Shown: positions 23,925 through 34,482 of the stretch, piece after piece
Numbering within the stretch: position 1 is the first letter of the stretch
How the letters are laid out: each line of letters opens with the position of its first letter
Assembly: GCA_001314625.1 (NCBI GenBank)
Contig: LJSH01000001.1
Span: forward strand, 496,001 to 560,000
Direction: 5' to 3'
DNA length: 64,000 nt
Origin: Oceanicaulis sp. HLUCCA04
Lineage (GTDB): Bacteria > Pseudomonadota > Alphaproteobacteria > Caulobacterales > Maricaulaceae
Notes under the pieces: model-generated
Databases searched by the model: none
Seen by the model: the letters and a program-made list of their open reading frames with translations, nothing else
What the model was told of the DNA's origin: nothing
Position numbers and translations under genes: made by a program

Positions 23925-24355
23925 TAGTTCGATCCCGCTTGCTGACGTAGGGCGGCAGCTGCCTCGAGCGCATCGCGCGCCTGCACGCAAGACCGGATGA
24001 CTGCCTGGTAATCCGCGTCAGCCGGCTGGGCGCTGCCGGGAAGGTCCCGCGGTGCAGGCGCGTAATCCGAAGCCATGGTTTCACGCCCGCTCAGAAGAAT
24101 TCTCTCGCGGATCGCCGCATTGCCTTCCATTTGCTGAAGCCGCTCGCCCCAGAAACCGGCGGCCTCACCATGGTCGTGCATGCTCAGCTGAGCCGCGCCC
24201 AGATATCTGGGCGCATCAGCGTTAAAGAGATGGCAGGTCGCCGCCTGACGCACTTCCTGCGGCATGGAGGGGTCCAGATTCAGCGGGCCGCCCGATCCGG
24301 CCGTAACACAGGCGGACAGGCTTACACCGGCGGCGCACATGCAAAGGGATTTCAT
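23924..24355 (-). CDS. Hypothetical putative lipoprotein between nuoC and nuoD
   Basis: [57 protein letters not shown]...; LSAC lipobox; ATG at 24355 overlaps the nuoC stop. Confidence 0.75.
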   Translation of the reverse strand: MKSLCMCAAGVSLSACVTAGSGGPLNLDPSMPQEVRQAATCHLFNADAPRYLGAAQLSMHDHGEAAGFWGERLQQMEGNAAIRERILLSGRETMASDYAPAPRDLPGSAQPADADYQAVIRSCVQARDALEAAAALRQQAGSN

Positions 24356-24969
24356 CACGCCTCCCCTTCCGCCTTCTCGTCGCCGGGAATGACGAGCTTT
24401 GCGCCCTCCCAAGGCGAGAGGAAATCGAAGTCACGGTATTCCTGAACGAGGTTCACCGGCTCATACACGACACGCTTTTGCACTTCGTCGTAGCGGACCT
24501 CGACAAACCCGGTCAGCGGGAAGTCCTTGCGCAGCGGGAAGCCCTCAAACCCGTAATCGGTCAGGATGCGGCGCAGATCCGGATGACCGTCAAACACCAC
24601 GCCATACATGTCGAACGCCTCGCGCTCGAACCAGCCAGCCGCCGGGAAAAGCTCGACAACGCTGTCCACCGAACCGCCTTCGGCTACCGTCAGCAGCACC
24701 CGGATGCGGGTATTATTGTGCATGGACAGCAGATGATAAACGACGTCGAAACGGTCGCTGCGTGAGGGCCAGTCCACCGCGCAGACATCGATCAGCGTCG
24801 TGAAGCGGCAGGCCTGATCGTCCCGCAGGAAACGCAAAACCTTCTTCACGCGGTCACGGTGAATGGTCAGCGTCAGCTCACCATGGGCAATCGCGTGCTC
24901 GCGCACATCCTCATCAAGCGCATCGCTGAGATGCGCTGCGAGTTCTGTGAGGGTATCAGGCTTGCTCAA
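24355..24969 (-). CDS. nuoC: NADH-quinone oxidoreductase subunit C
   Basis: 204 aa; [40 protein letters not shown]. Confidence 0.97.
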   Translation of the reverse strand: MSKPDTLTELAAHLSDALDEDVREHAIAHGELTLTIHRDRVKKVLRFLRDDQACRFTTLIDVCAVDWPSRSDRFDVVYHLLSMHNNTRIRVLLTVAEGGSVDSVVELFPAAGWFEREAFDMYGVVFDGHPDLRRILTDYGFEGFPLRKDFPLTGFVEVRYDEVQKRVVYEPVNLVQEYRDFDFLSPWEGAKLVIPGDEKAEGEA

Positions 24970-24999
24970 GGGAGTGGCTCTCTTGCTGAAGGGGATTGC

Positions 25000-25578
25000 C
25001 TAGCGTTCGATAGTGCCTTCGCGGCGGATTTTCTTTTGTAGCTGAAGGATGCCGTAGACCAGCGCCTCGGCGGTGGGGGGACAGCCCGGCACGTAGATGT
25101 CCACCGGCACGATCCGGTCACAGCCGCGCACCACCGAATAGGAATAATGGTAATAGCCGCCGCCATTGGCGCAGCTGCCCATCGAGATGACGTAGCGCGG
25201 CTCTGGCATCTGGTCGTAGACCTTGCGCAGCGCCGGGGCCATCTTGTTGGTGAGCGTGCCCGCCACAATCATCACATCAGACTGGCGCGGTGAGCCGCGC
25301 GGCGCTGCCCCGAAGCGCTCAAGATCATACCGCGGCATGGCAGCCTGCATCATCTCTACCGCGCAGCATGCCAGACCGAACGTCATCCACATCAGCGAGC
25401 CGGTGCGCGCCCAGGTGATCAGGTCATCGGCGCGCGCCACCAGAAAGCCCTTGTCGGCAAGCTGGTCCGACAGGCCGTCAAAGAACGGGTCATGCTTTTT
25501 CGGGTCGTAGGCAGGCACGCCGGTGCGCGCCGCCGAGAGCGCCGGAACAGTGGGGGCCAGAACAGTGGGTTTCGCCAT
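25000..25578 (-). CDS. nuoB: NADH-quinone oxidoreductase subunit B
   Basis: 192 aa; [53 protein letters not shown]. Confidence 0.97.
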   Translation of the reverse strand: MAKPTVLAPTVPALSAARTGVPAYDPKKHDPFFDGLSDQLADKGFLVARADDLITWARTGSLMWMTFGLACCAVEMMQAAMPRYDLERFGAAPRGSPRQSDVMIVAGTLTNKMAPALRKVYDQMPEPRYVISMGSCANGGGYYHYSYSVVRGCDRIVPVDIYVPGCPPTAEALVYGILQLQKKIRREGTIER

Positions 25579-25584
25579 GATCGC

Positions 25585-25950
25585 CTACTCCCAGTCCAGG
25601 GCGCCCTTGCGCCATTCATAGAGGAACCCGACCGTCAGAACGCCGAGAAACACCATCATCGACCAGAAGGCGAAAACATTGCCTTCGAAGATCGGGAATA
25701 TCCACGGAAACAGGAAGGCTACTTCGAGATCGAAAATGATGAAAAGGATCGCGACGAGGTAGAAGCGCACATCGAACTTCATGCGCGCGTCTTCGAACGC
25801 GTTGAACCCGCATTCATAGGTCGACACCTTTTCCGGGTCCGGGTCGGATGGCGCCAGCACGGCGGCAGCCACGATGAAACCGACACCCATTGCCAGCGCT
25901 ATGGCAAAAAAGATCAGTACAGGAAGGTATTCCAGAAGTACCGCGTCCAT
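25585..25950 (-). CDS. nuoA: NADH-quinone oxidoreductase subunit A
   Basis: 121 aa; [39 protein letters not shown]. Confidence 0.96.
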   Translation of the reverse strand: MDAVLLEYLPVLIFFAIALAMGVGFIVAAAVLAPSDPDPEKVSTYECGFNAFEDARMKFDVRFYLVAILFIIFDLEVAFLFPWIFPIFEGNVFAFWSMMVFLGVLTVGFLYEWRKGALDWE

Positions 25951-26290
25951 GGTCCGCCCTGGCGTAGCTGTTCAGCCCCGGATGGCAGGCGCCCGGCTCA
26001 TTGCGGGGGCATGCCTAAAAAGAAAAGTGCCTGACAGAAAGTTCGCATTCCTGTCAATTCGGGGCGGAAGCTAGTGCGCACCGGTCCCGCCCGCAAGCCG
26101 TTTGAGGCAGGAATTGAAGTGCATTTTGCCGCTACAAGCACCTGTTTTTGCGAGCTATTCGCATCTAGCTGGACAATTCTCAGCTCAGGTTCATCTAACC
26201 GACGGAAAATAGACTGTCATCACGTTGGACGGAACGAGCGGGTTCCGGCTAAAGCCAGACACCAAAGAATTATTTGCGAGCAAAGTTCAC

Positions 26291-27760
26291 ATGAAAAAAC
26301 TCCTCCTCCCTGCAGCGGCGGTCCTCGCGATAGCTGTGGCAGCCTTTTGGGCATGGCAATCATTCGGGTCACAAACGGAGGGCGGGCTGGAGGTCGAGAC
26401 GGCTCGCATTGAAGCCCGCGACATCTCTCGTCAGGTGGCGTCAACAGGCGCCATCGCGCCGCTTGTCACCGTTGAGGTGGGCTCCCAGCTCTCTGGCCAG
26501 ATTCTCGAGCTCATGGCCGATTTCAACGACGAGGTCACGGCAGGCCAGATCATTGCTCGGCTGGATCCCCAGACATTCGAGACCCGTGTACGCGAGGCGC
26601 AGGCCAATCTCGAAGTCGCCCAGTCGCAGGTTTCGGTCAGTCAGGCCAATCTGACCAGAGCGCAGTCGGAGGCACGCGAAACGCAAAGGGCCTTCGAGCG
26701 CGCGCGCGAACTGGTAGAACGCGGCACCTATTCCCAGGTTCAATTCGATGCCGCCGAGACGGCACGCGATTCCGGCATTGCCTCGGTTCAGGTCGCTCAA
26801 GCCAATTTGCGCAACTCGCGGGCCACGCTGGATCAGCGTCAGGCAGCCCTCGAAAGTGCTCAGGTCGACCTGGAGCGGGCGACGATACGCTCTCCGATCG
26901 ACGGGGTGGTGATCGACCGCCAGGTCGATGTCGGACAGACGGTGGCTGCAAGCTTGAATGCGCCGATACTGTTCATCATCGCGCAGGACCTGTCACGCAT
27001 CCAGATAGAGGCCAGGGTGGACGAGTCCGATATTGGCCAGATTGCCGTCGGACAGCCCGTAACGTTTGAGGTTGATGCTTTTCGCGAGCGCCAGTTTAGC
27101 GGCGAAGTCCGGCAGGTCAGACTTGCCGCACTGGCCGAACAGACAGTGGTTACCTACACGGTGGTTGTCGAGGCGGACAATCCCGGTCAGCGCCTGCTGC
27201 CGGGTATGACGGCCAATGCCAACATCATTACGGGCGAAGTCTCCGGCGCGCTGACCGTGCCGGCAACGGCCCTGCGCTTTCAGCCACGCGGCGCGGCCGA
27301 GAACCTGGTGGCAGAAAGCTCAGCACGCAGCGAGCAAGGCCCGCGCGCCGGCGGCAATCCGATGATGGCCCGTCTCCTGGACCCGCTGGAACTGCCCGCT
27401 GACCGGCGCGCAGAGGCAGAACGCGCCCTGCAATCGGCATTTGAGTCCATGCGCCGGTCTGGCCCTCCCGGCGCCGGTGGCGGGAATTTCCAGGCCAACC
27501 TGCAACGTGCGCTGGGCGATATCCTCACCGTAGAGGAGTTGGTGCAACTGAACCGCATCATGTCGGAAGGCCGCCAGGGTGGCCGCGGTCAACGCCGCGA
27601 AGAGACGCAGCGCGGCACCGTCTGGGTCCAGCGCAGCGACGGGCGCATTGAATCCCGCCCGGTCCTGGTCGGCCTGTCTGACGGCCAGTACACACAGGTT
27701 CTGGGGGACGGCGTGAGTGAAGGCGAGACGGTGGTCGTGCGCGTGCGTGAGGTCCGCTGA
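26291..27760 (+). CDS. MacA-like periplasmic adaptor (membrane fusion protein)
   Basis: MKKLLLPAAAVLAIAVAAFWAWQ... ; lipoyl/hairpin domains, VASTGAIAPLVTVEVGSQLSGQI; overlaps the downstream MacB-type ATPase. Confidence 0.88.
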   Translation: MKKLLLPAAAVLAIAVAAFWAWQSFGSQTEGGLEVETARIEARDISRQVASTGAIAPLVTVEVGSQLSGQILELMADFNDEVTAGQIIARLDPQTFETRVREAQANLEVAQSQVSVSQANLTRAQSEARETQRAFERARELVERGTYSQVQFDAAETARDSGIASVQVAQANLRNSRATLDQRQAALESAQVDLERATIRSPIDGVVIDRQVDVGQTVAASLNAPILFIIAQDLSRIQIEARVDESDIGQIAVGQPVTFEVDAFRERQFSGEVRQVRLAALAEQTVVTYTVVVEADNPGQRLLPGMTANANIITGEVSGALTVPATALRFQPRGAAENLVAESSARSEQGPRAGGNPMMARLLDPLELPADRRAEAERALQSAFESMRRSGPPGAGGGNFQANLQRALGDILTVEELVQLNRIMSEGRQGGRGQRREETQRGTVWVQRSDGRIESRPVLVGLSDGQYTQVLGDGVSEGETVVVRVREVR

Positions 27761-28449
27761 TGGCAGACGCGCCGGTTCTGATCCGCGCCCGGCAGCTGTC
27801 GCGCGTCTACAAGCTGGGCGGCGGCGATGTCCACGCCCTGCGCGGCGTAGACTGTGACATTGCGCAAGGCGCATACGTCGCGGTGATGGGCGCGTCCGGT
27901 TCGGGCAAGTCGACATTCATGAACATGCTCGGCGCGCTTGATACGCCCTCTGGAGGGCAGCTGACGATAGGCGGTCAGTCCTTGCTCAACCGCACGCCCG
28001 ACGAGCTTGCCAAATTCCGCAATGAAATGGTCGGCTTTGTCTTCCAGCAGTTCAATCTGCTGCCGCGCACGACCGCGCTGGACAATGTGGCCTTGCCGCT
28101 TCTCTATCGGGGCATGCCCGCAGTACAACGTCGCGAGCGGGCCGAAGCCTGCCTTGACCTGGTTGGCCTCGCCGACCGGATGGATCACCACCCCTCCCAG
28201 CTTTCCGGCGGGCAGCAGCAGCGCGTGGCAATTGCCCGGGCGCTGGCCAATGAACCCAGCATCCTGCTCGCTGACGAGCCGACGGGCGCGCTGGATTCAA
28301 AGACGTCCGACGATGTGATGGACATATTCGACCAGCTCAATGCCGCCGGCATTACGCTTATCCTGGTCACGCACGAGGCTGATGTCGGTGCGCGTGCCCG
28401 GCGCCGTATCGTGTTCCGGGACGGCAATATCGTGGAGGATACACAATGA
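27760..28449 (+). CDS. MacB/LolD-type ABC transporter ATP-binding protein
   Basis: 229 aa; MGASGSGKSTFMNMLGALDTPSGG, QLSGGQQQRVAIARAL, LLADEPTGALD. Confidence 0.93.
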   Translation: MADAPVLIRARQLSRVYKLGGGDVHALRGVDCDIAQGAYVAVMGASGSGKSTFMNMLGALDTPSGGQLTIGGQSLLNRTPDELAKFRNEMVGFVFQQFNLLPRTTALDNVALPLLYRGMPAVQRRERAEACLDLVGLADRMDHHPSQLSGGQQQRVAIARALANEPSILLADEPTGALDSKTSDDVMDIFDQLNAAGITLILVTHEADVGARARRRIVFRDGNIVEDTQ

Positions 28450-29684
28450 ACCTCGCCGCCGCCGTGACCGTCGCGCTGACCGCGCTGAGAGTGAACGCCC
28501 TGCGCAGCTTCCTGGCCATGCTGGGGGTCATTATCGGGGTGGGCTCGGTAATTGTCATGATCTCCATTTCGCAAGGCGCCAAGGCCGCCGTCGATGCGCA
28601 GATCAGCGCGCTCGGTGCCAATTCGCTGCAGATCCGGCCCGGCTCTTCCTTTCGTGGTGGCGTGCGCGGCGGCTCGGGCTCGGCCACGCCGATGAGCGAT
28701 GAGGACGTCGATGCCCTGCGCGAGAGCATTCCCTACGTCATCGCTGCTGCCGGCATCATCCAGCAGCGCGGCCTGACCGCCGTGGTGGACGGGGTGAACT
28801 GGGCGACTGAAACCGCCGGAACGCATCCCGACTATTTTATCGTGCGCGACTGGGAAATCGTCGAGGGGCGCTCGTTCAACGTTCCCGAATTTGACGGGGC
28901 AGCGCGTGTTGCCGTGATTGGCCGCACAGTCGCCAACGAGCTCTTTCCCGCTGGTGGAGCCATCGGCGCATCCATACGCATCAATGGCGTGCCGCTGGAG
29001 ATCACAGGCATTCTCGCCGAGCGGGGTCAGTCCAGCTGGGGCCAGGATCAGGATGATGTCATCTTCGTACCGGCAACTACAATGCGCGACCGCTTGGGCG
29101 GAGTCACCACTACGGGGGTTCGAAACCCGGTCCAGTCCATCTGGGTTGGTATTGACCGGGCCCGCAATATGGACGCCGCAACCGGGGAAATCACCGACCT
29201 GCTGCGCGTGCGGCGCAATATCCGCATCGGCGGCGAGGATGATTTTTCCGTCGTAAACTTTGCTGAATTCCTGCGCGCGCGGAACGAGACAGAAAGCCAG
29301 CTCGGCCTGTTGCTGGCTGCCACCGCAATTATCTCACTTGTCGTCGGGGGCATCGGCATCATGAACATCATGCTGGTGTCCGTCACAGAGCGGACACGCG
29401 AAATCGGGCTGCGCCTTGCCATCGGCGCGCGCCAGGCAGATGTTCGCAACCAGTTCCTGATCGAAGCCGTCGTTCTGTGTGTCGCCGGAGGTCTCGTCGG
29501 GATGGCGGGCGGCGCAATGGGCGCGCTCTTCATCGAATCACTGGGGGAATTTCCGGTATCCATCGAACCGGCCATCGCACTTGTGGCCATCGGTGCCGCC
29601 GCCGGCGTGGGGATATTGTTTGGCTTTTACCCGGCGCATCGCGCCAGCAAGCTAAACCCCATCGAGGCCCTGCGCTACGAATAG
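28446..29684 (+). CDS. MacB-type FtsX-family ABC permease
   Basis: 412 aa; RSFLAMLGVIIGVGSVIVMISISQGAK, GGIGIMNIMLVSVTERTREIGLRLAIGAR, NPIEALRYE. Confidence 0.93.
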   Translation: MNLAAAVTVALTALRVNALRSFLAMLGVIIGVGSVIVMISISQGAKAAVDAQISALGANSLQIRPGSSFRGGVRGGSGSATPMSDEDVDALRESIPYVIAAAGIIQQRGLTAVVDGVNWATETAGTHPDYFIVRDWEIVEGRSFNVPEFDGAARVAVIGRTVANELFPAGGAIGASIRINGVPLEITGILAERGQSSWGQDQDDVIFVPATTMRDRLGGVTTTGVRNPVQSIWVGIDRARNMDAATGEITDLLRVRRNIRIGGEDDFSVVNFAEFLRARNETESQLGLLLAATAIISLVVGGIGIMNIMLVSVTERTREIGLRLAIGARQADVRNQFLIEAVVLCVAGGLVGMAGGAMGALFIESLGEFPVSIEPAIALVAIGAAAGVGILFGFYPAHRASKLNPIEALRYE

Positions 29685-29707
29685 CGGTCCAGCCTGACGC
29701 ACAAAGC

Positions 29708-29737
29708 AAAAAGACCGCCCCACAGGGCGGTCTTTTT
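29708..29737. terminator. Bidirectional intrinsic terminator
   Basis: AAAAAGACCGCCC-CACA-GGGCGGTCTTTTT perfect 13-bp stem with A/T flanks. Confidence 0.92.
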
Positions 29738-29762
29738 CATGCGTCTCCCGGTTCAGAAGAAG

Positions 29763-29839
29763 TGGCGCGAGTGACGGGGCTCGAACCCGCGACCTCCGGC
29801 GTGACAGGCCGGCACTCTAACCAACTGAGCTACACCCGC
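29763..29839 (-). tRNA. tRNA-Asp (GTC)
   Basis: GCGGGTGTAGCTCAGTTGGTTAGAGTGCCGGCCTGTCACGCCGGAGGTCGCGGGTTCGAGCCCCGTCACTCGCGCCA. Confidence 0.96.
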
Positions 29840-29972
29840 TTGGCACTTCTTCATCAGGGCTGGGCCCGGAGAGATGGGTTACTTAATCGGCACGTTATGT
29901 ACGGTCAAGCCGGTTCGCTCATGGCAGGCGCACCAAACGCATCACATGGCCCGGACGACACAGCCTGGCATG

Positions 29973-32218
29973 CTAGCCCGAATAATAGCTGCGGTAATTC
30001 TTGTAGTAATAGGACGAGCCTTCATATCCGTATCGAGCCTGGGCGTTCATATCCACCTGGGACAGCGCAACACCCAGCACATTGGCATTCACATCGCGCA
30101 GAATATCGATGGCACTGGCAGCCGCCTCGCGCGGGGTCGTCTTCCACTTCACACTCACCACGACCGCATCCGCGCGCGCGGCGATAACACGCGTGTCGGT
30201 CACGGCCAGCACCGGCGCAGTATCAATCAGCACAAGATCATAACGCTGGCGCAGTACTGCGAGCAGCGATTTGAACGCATCGGAGCTGAATACATCACGC
30301 GGGGTAAACTGCGATTCCACCACAGGAAGGATGTGCAAGCCGGGCTCAGCATCGTCCATCAACACCTCATCCAGCGTGGCTTCACCCGCCAGCACCTCCA
30401 TCAGCCCTTTTTGTGCATCGGGTGCAGCAGCTTTCGTCAGCAGGCGGCGGCGCAAATCACAGTCGAGAATGATGGTCTTCGACCCCGACATGGCCGAAAT
30501 CCGGCCCAGCGAGTAGGTCGTGGTAGTCTTGCCTTCCCCTGGCAGGGCCGAGGTAATGGCAACCACCTTGTGGACCTTGTCCAGATTGGACAACAAAATC
30601 GCAGACCGTATCACCCGGAAGGATTCCGCGATGCCCGATAATGGATTTTCGCGGACATAATCATAGGGATGCCCCTCCCCGCCGCCCTGCTTACGGCCAA
30701 ACCGGGCGCGCGCCAGCATGGGCACCGAGGCGATATGTCCGGCTCCCAGTTCGCGTTCGACGTCGGCTTCGCTGCGCACGCCGTTATCAAAGACCTCCAG
30801 CAGGACAATGACCCCGGCACCGGCCATCCCCGCCAGGATAAAGCCGAGTGCCAGGTTGAGCATCCAGTTTGGCGAGCTTGGAGTCACGGGCACGGGCGCA
30901 CGTGCCACTATCCGTGCGTCTGCCGTTGCAAGGTCGTTCTGCTCACTGGTTTGCCGGAAGCGGTTCAGGAACGACTCAAACAGGGTGCGAGAAGCCTCTG
31001 CCTCGCGCTCCAGCTCGCGCAGCTGCACCAAAGCGCGATTATTTGTAACCAGCTCATCACGAACGCCCGAAAGCGTGCTTTGCAGCGAGCCAACGCGTTG
31101 GCGCGCCACGTTCACCTCGGTCTCAAGACCGGCGACGATACGCTGAATTTCGCGGTTTACCTGCTCCTCGAGATCGGCAGCTTCACGTTCGACCGCCAGA
31201 ATTTCCGGGTGCCGCGGGCCATAGCGCGACGTCAGATCACTGCGCCGCCGGCTGGTATCGGTTTGCTGGGCGCGAAGGGCGCGTATTGTCTCCGAGCGCA
31301 AGACTTCGCCAATCGTGTCGAGCGACGCGCCGCGCTCTAGTTGGGTCTGGACATTGCGAAGAGAGGACTCTGCTGCCGACAGCTCCGCACGCTGGATAGC
31401 CAGTTGCGCGTTCAGATCGGAAATCTGCTGCTCGGTGAGCGTGCTTCCGCCCGTGTCGAGAAGACCGTTTTCGGCCCGGTACATCTCCACCGCCTGCTCG
31501 TCTGTCCGCACTTCTTCGCGAAGCGTTTCCAGCCGCTCGTTCAGCCACGTGTTCGCGCGCTCGGTGGCGTCAAACTTGGCTTCCAGCTGGGAGAGCAGAT
31601 ACTGGTCGGCGAACGCATTCGCGATGCGCGCGGCCTTCGCCGCATTTTCAGACGTGAAAGCAATGGTAAGCATGAAGGTCATGCCCGACCGGCGCGCACT
31701 CAGCCTGTCGAGCACGGCTGACGTCACCGCCTCCAGCTCCTGCTCGGCTTCGCCGCTTTGCGAGTCAGCTACCTGAGACGGCAGCAAAGCCGACAGAAAC
31801 CCCGCCACGGCGCCTGCCACCGCGCCCAAGCCCGATGGTTCGCGCAGGCGGCTGTTGAATTCGGGGTCGGCCGCAAGATCGAGCTCGCTCACAACGGCCT
31901 GAGCCAGCGACCGGCTCTGGATAAGCTGGACTTCTGTATCGAGCGCCTGCGCATCAGATCCGACCCGACACCGGTCAGCACCGCTTCGATATCGACCACT
32001 TGCGAGCGGCGCTGGTCGATAATGACGCTGGCTGTGGCGGTGTATTGAGGCGTCATTTGCATCGTGATGACCACGACCAACACGAACACCGTAAATGCGA
32101 CGGCCAGAAAAACCGGGAGCCTGCGGCGGAACACCCGCCAGAGATGGCGAAGATCAATCAGCTCATCTTCGTCTGCCCGGTCAATATCAGCATGATGCTG
32201 ATTGGTAGTACTCGCCAT
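29973..32218 (-). pseudogene. GumC/Wzc-type exopolysaccharide copolymerase with C-terminal BY-kinase domain; probable 1-nt frameshift near 31945-31965
   Basis: N-part ORF (MASTTNQHHADIDRADEDELIDLRHLWRVFRRRLPVFLAVAFTVF..IDQRRSQVVDIEAVLTGVGSD) and C-part ORF (..VVSELDLAADPEFNSRL...LPGEGKTTTTYSLG...IILDCDLRR...DLVLIDTAPVL) are in different frames. The in-between frame continues the family sequence DAQALDTEVQLIQSRSLAQAVV. Confidence 0.8.
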
Positions 32219-32342
32219 TAGCGCCCTGGCCCTTCGTAACGACGTTGCACTGCGCATTCCCGCATTTTAACGCGGCAAGGGCAGCATCTGCTACTATCTG
32301 GTGGAAAGCAATTTCAGGTCCAGAGCAATCTGCCCCGCGGCA

Positions 32343-33641
32343 TCAGTACTGCAGGAGGACCCCGACCATGAAGCGATTGGTCGTGAAATCACGGGGTGCG
32401 GCAATGCCGGAAGAAGATTGATCAAGGCGGCTATAGCTTGCCGAGAAACCCACATTCCGGTTCAACAGATAGGTCGCCTGGACGCTCGCCCCCCAGCGCT
32501 CATCCTCCCGGTCAATGCCTTGATAATCGTCGTTGGCGTAGTCAAGCCGCCCCGTGATAATCACGTTGCGCATCAGCTCATGATCGGCCTGCGCAGACAA
32601 CGCCGTGCCGATATAGCCAGCCGATGCCGCGATGCCGGAATCCTCGATGCCGCGCCGTGCGGTGAAAGTCAGGGTGGTAAGCTGGGTCGGGAACCATTCC
32701 AGCAAGCCGTCAACACTGACGCCGTCGATGGTTCCAAAAACCGGGCTGTCATACTCCTGCTTGGTGTAACCTGCACCAATCTCGCCGCGCGCAACACCGC
32801 CAAGGTCGAATTCAACGCCGACATCAAGGGTGTAGCCGTCTGAATCGCGATTATTTGCGACGGCCGGCGGCGCGAGATCAAAATCACGCTGGTTGAAGCG
32901 GTACCGCGCAAACACGGCCGTGTCCGGACTGATTGCGAAATCACCGCGTAATGTGAAGCGGTGCGTGTCCTGATCCCGGAAATCCTGGCTGGCAACGCCG
33001 CCGCCGATCAGCAGGGCGCTGTCATAGTCTGCCTTTACGAAATCGTATCCGCCACGCAGGCGCAGACGATTGAACGTATGCTCTGCGCCAATCGCGAACG
33101 AGGTCGTGTCAAAGCGGATCGGCTCGGCGGCAAATCCTGCAGCTCCCGCCGACGTACGCGGCTCTGTTCCGCGGTTATGGGCCGCTGACGCATTGATCGA
33201 GCTGCCACGGGCAATATCCAGCCGTCCGCTGGCACCGAGCGAATAATCTGTCGTGCTTTCCGAACCAAAATCAGAGTATTCGTTACGCGTGACGTCGGCA
33301 AAAGCGCTGAAAGCGTGGTTCGACCACGTGGTGTCGACCGTAATCGACGGATTGACCACGAAAATCGTGTCCGATTCCTCGTTGGTCGCCGTCGCGAAGA
33401 TATTGTCGTCAAGCTGGACACCCAGATAAAGCTCCGGCTTCCAGATAAAGGCTCCGGCACGCAGTCCCAGCGCGTCGTACTCAGGACGCGGGCGCTGAGA
33501 CACGCTGACATTGCGATCACGGTCCCAGAGCCACTGCGCGGATGCTTCGGCCGATGTAATAACGGCGGCACCGCTCCCGGCCACAGCCGTGAAAGCGAGC
33601 GTTCCCACGCCGGAAAGCAGCTTGTCCTTGATGCCAAACAT
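32343..33641 (-). CDS. Outer-membrane beta-barrel protein of the exopolysaccharide locus
   Basis: 432 aa; signal peptide, repeated beta-strand pattern, terminal aromatic residue ...FTTNRFMVGVLLQY. Confidence 0.75.
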   Translation of the reverse strand: MFGIKDKLLSGVGTLAFTAVAGSGAAVITSAEASAQWLWDRDRNVSVSQRPRPEYDALGLRAGAFIWKPELYLGVQLDDNIFATATNEESDTIFVVNPSITVDTTWSNHAFSAFADVTRNEYSDFGSESTTDYSLGASGRLDIARGSSINASAAHNRGTEPRTSAGAAGFAAEPIRFDTTSFAIGAEHTFNRLRLRGGYDFVKADYDSALLIGGGVASQDFRDQDTHRFTLRGDFAISPDTAVFARYRFNQRDFDLAPPAVANNRDSDGYTLDVGVEFDLGGVARGEIGAGYTKQEYDSPVFGTIDGVSVDGLLEWFPTQLTTLTFTARRGIEDSGIAASAGYIGTALSAQADHELMRNVIITGRLDYANDDYQGIDREDERWGASVQATYLLNRNVGFSASYSRLDQSSSGIAAPRDFTTNRFMVGVLLQY

Positions 33642-33686
33642 CGTATCCCCACCTCATCCTAGCATCGGCACTGAGTTGCCGGTGAC

Positions 33687-33714
33687 GGCCGCTTCAGGAA
33701 ACCTGAAAGCGGCC
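33687..33714 (-). terminator. Hairpin downstream of the 33742-34176 gene, possible terminator/attenuator
   Basis: GGCCGCTTCAGG-AAA-CCTGAAAGCGGCC, one bulged A, no strong T-run. Confidence 0.45.
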
Positions 33715-33741
33715 TCGTCCAATCATGGTGTTGAGCGGTCT

Positions 33742-34176
33742 CTAGTAATCAGAGCCGCCGCGGCCGCCAGGTGGAGGCGGAGGGGGAGGCGTCGGCGAGC
33801 TGCCGGCAGGACCGCCGGGAACGCCGGCAACGCCTTGGCTGGAAAGCTGACCGGAAACGCTCTGCGATGCCGTCTGCGCCGCAGGCGACTGCATTACCGG
33901 ATTGGTTCCCGCAATCGCCAGAGCGGCCGATGCTGTTGCGCTGTCGGCACCACTCGAGATTATCGCAGCGACGATAGCCGCTTCGACATCAGCCTCGGTC
34001 GCATCCGGACCCAGCGCCGCGACCGCCGCAACGATGGCATCAGCCACCTCTTGCGCTGACGGCGCTTCCTGAACAAAAGCGGCAGCGTGGGCCGAAAGCC
34101 CGACAATGGCGACGGGCGCCAAGCTTACCATGGCAGCGCCCAGCGCGGCCCGTGACAGTGTGATCGCATATTTCAT
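33742..34176 (-). CDS. Secreted Ala-rich protein with Gly/Pro C-terminal tail
   Basis: MKYAITLSRAALGAAMVSLAPVAIVGLSAHAAA signal peptide; EVADAIVAAVAALGPDATEADVEAAIVAAI...; PTPPPPPPPGGRGGSDY. Confidence 0.7.
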   Translation of the reverse strand: MKYAITLSRAALGAAMVSLAPVAIVGLSAHAAAFVQEAPSAQEVADAIVAAVAALGPDATEADVEAAIVAAIISSGADSATASAALAIAGTNPVMQSPAAQTASQSVSGQLSSQGVAGVPGGPAGSSPTPPPPPPPGGRGGSDY

Positions 34177-34482
34177 AGCGGGGTCCCCCAGCGATTTACA
34201 TTTGATTTACAAATATCAAATTCCGCTGGAGATAGATAGGCAATTTCCTTGCGCCGTAGCGCTTTTGCCAGTTTCCAGCCCAAAAAATCAAATTTGCGCG
34301 TTTGCCGAGGCATATTTGCCACAAAACGGCGTAGCGGGCTGGCTGAAATCTGCGGGTTCGCTGCCAGTGGAGCCTGCAAATACTCCAAGTATCCAGCTCG
34401 CGAACCGGGGCCATCGATTATGATTTCGTTAAGTGCTTGAATCGCACTATTCGGGGCAAGCAAACATTCGGGAGACGGAGCG

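Noticed and set aside
30000-34000. Possible holdfast (hfs) cluster
   Set aside because: Copolymerase and barrel are compatible with many EPS systems; no holdfast-specific gene could be recognised, so hfs symbols were not assigned.
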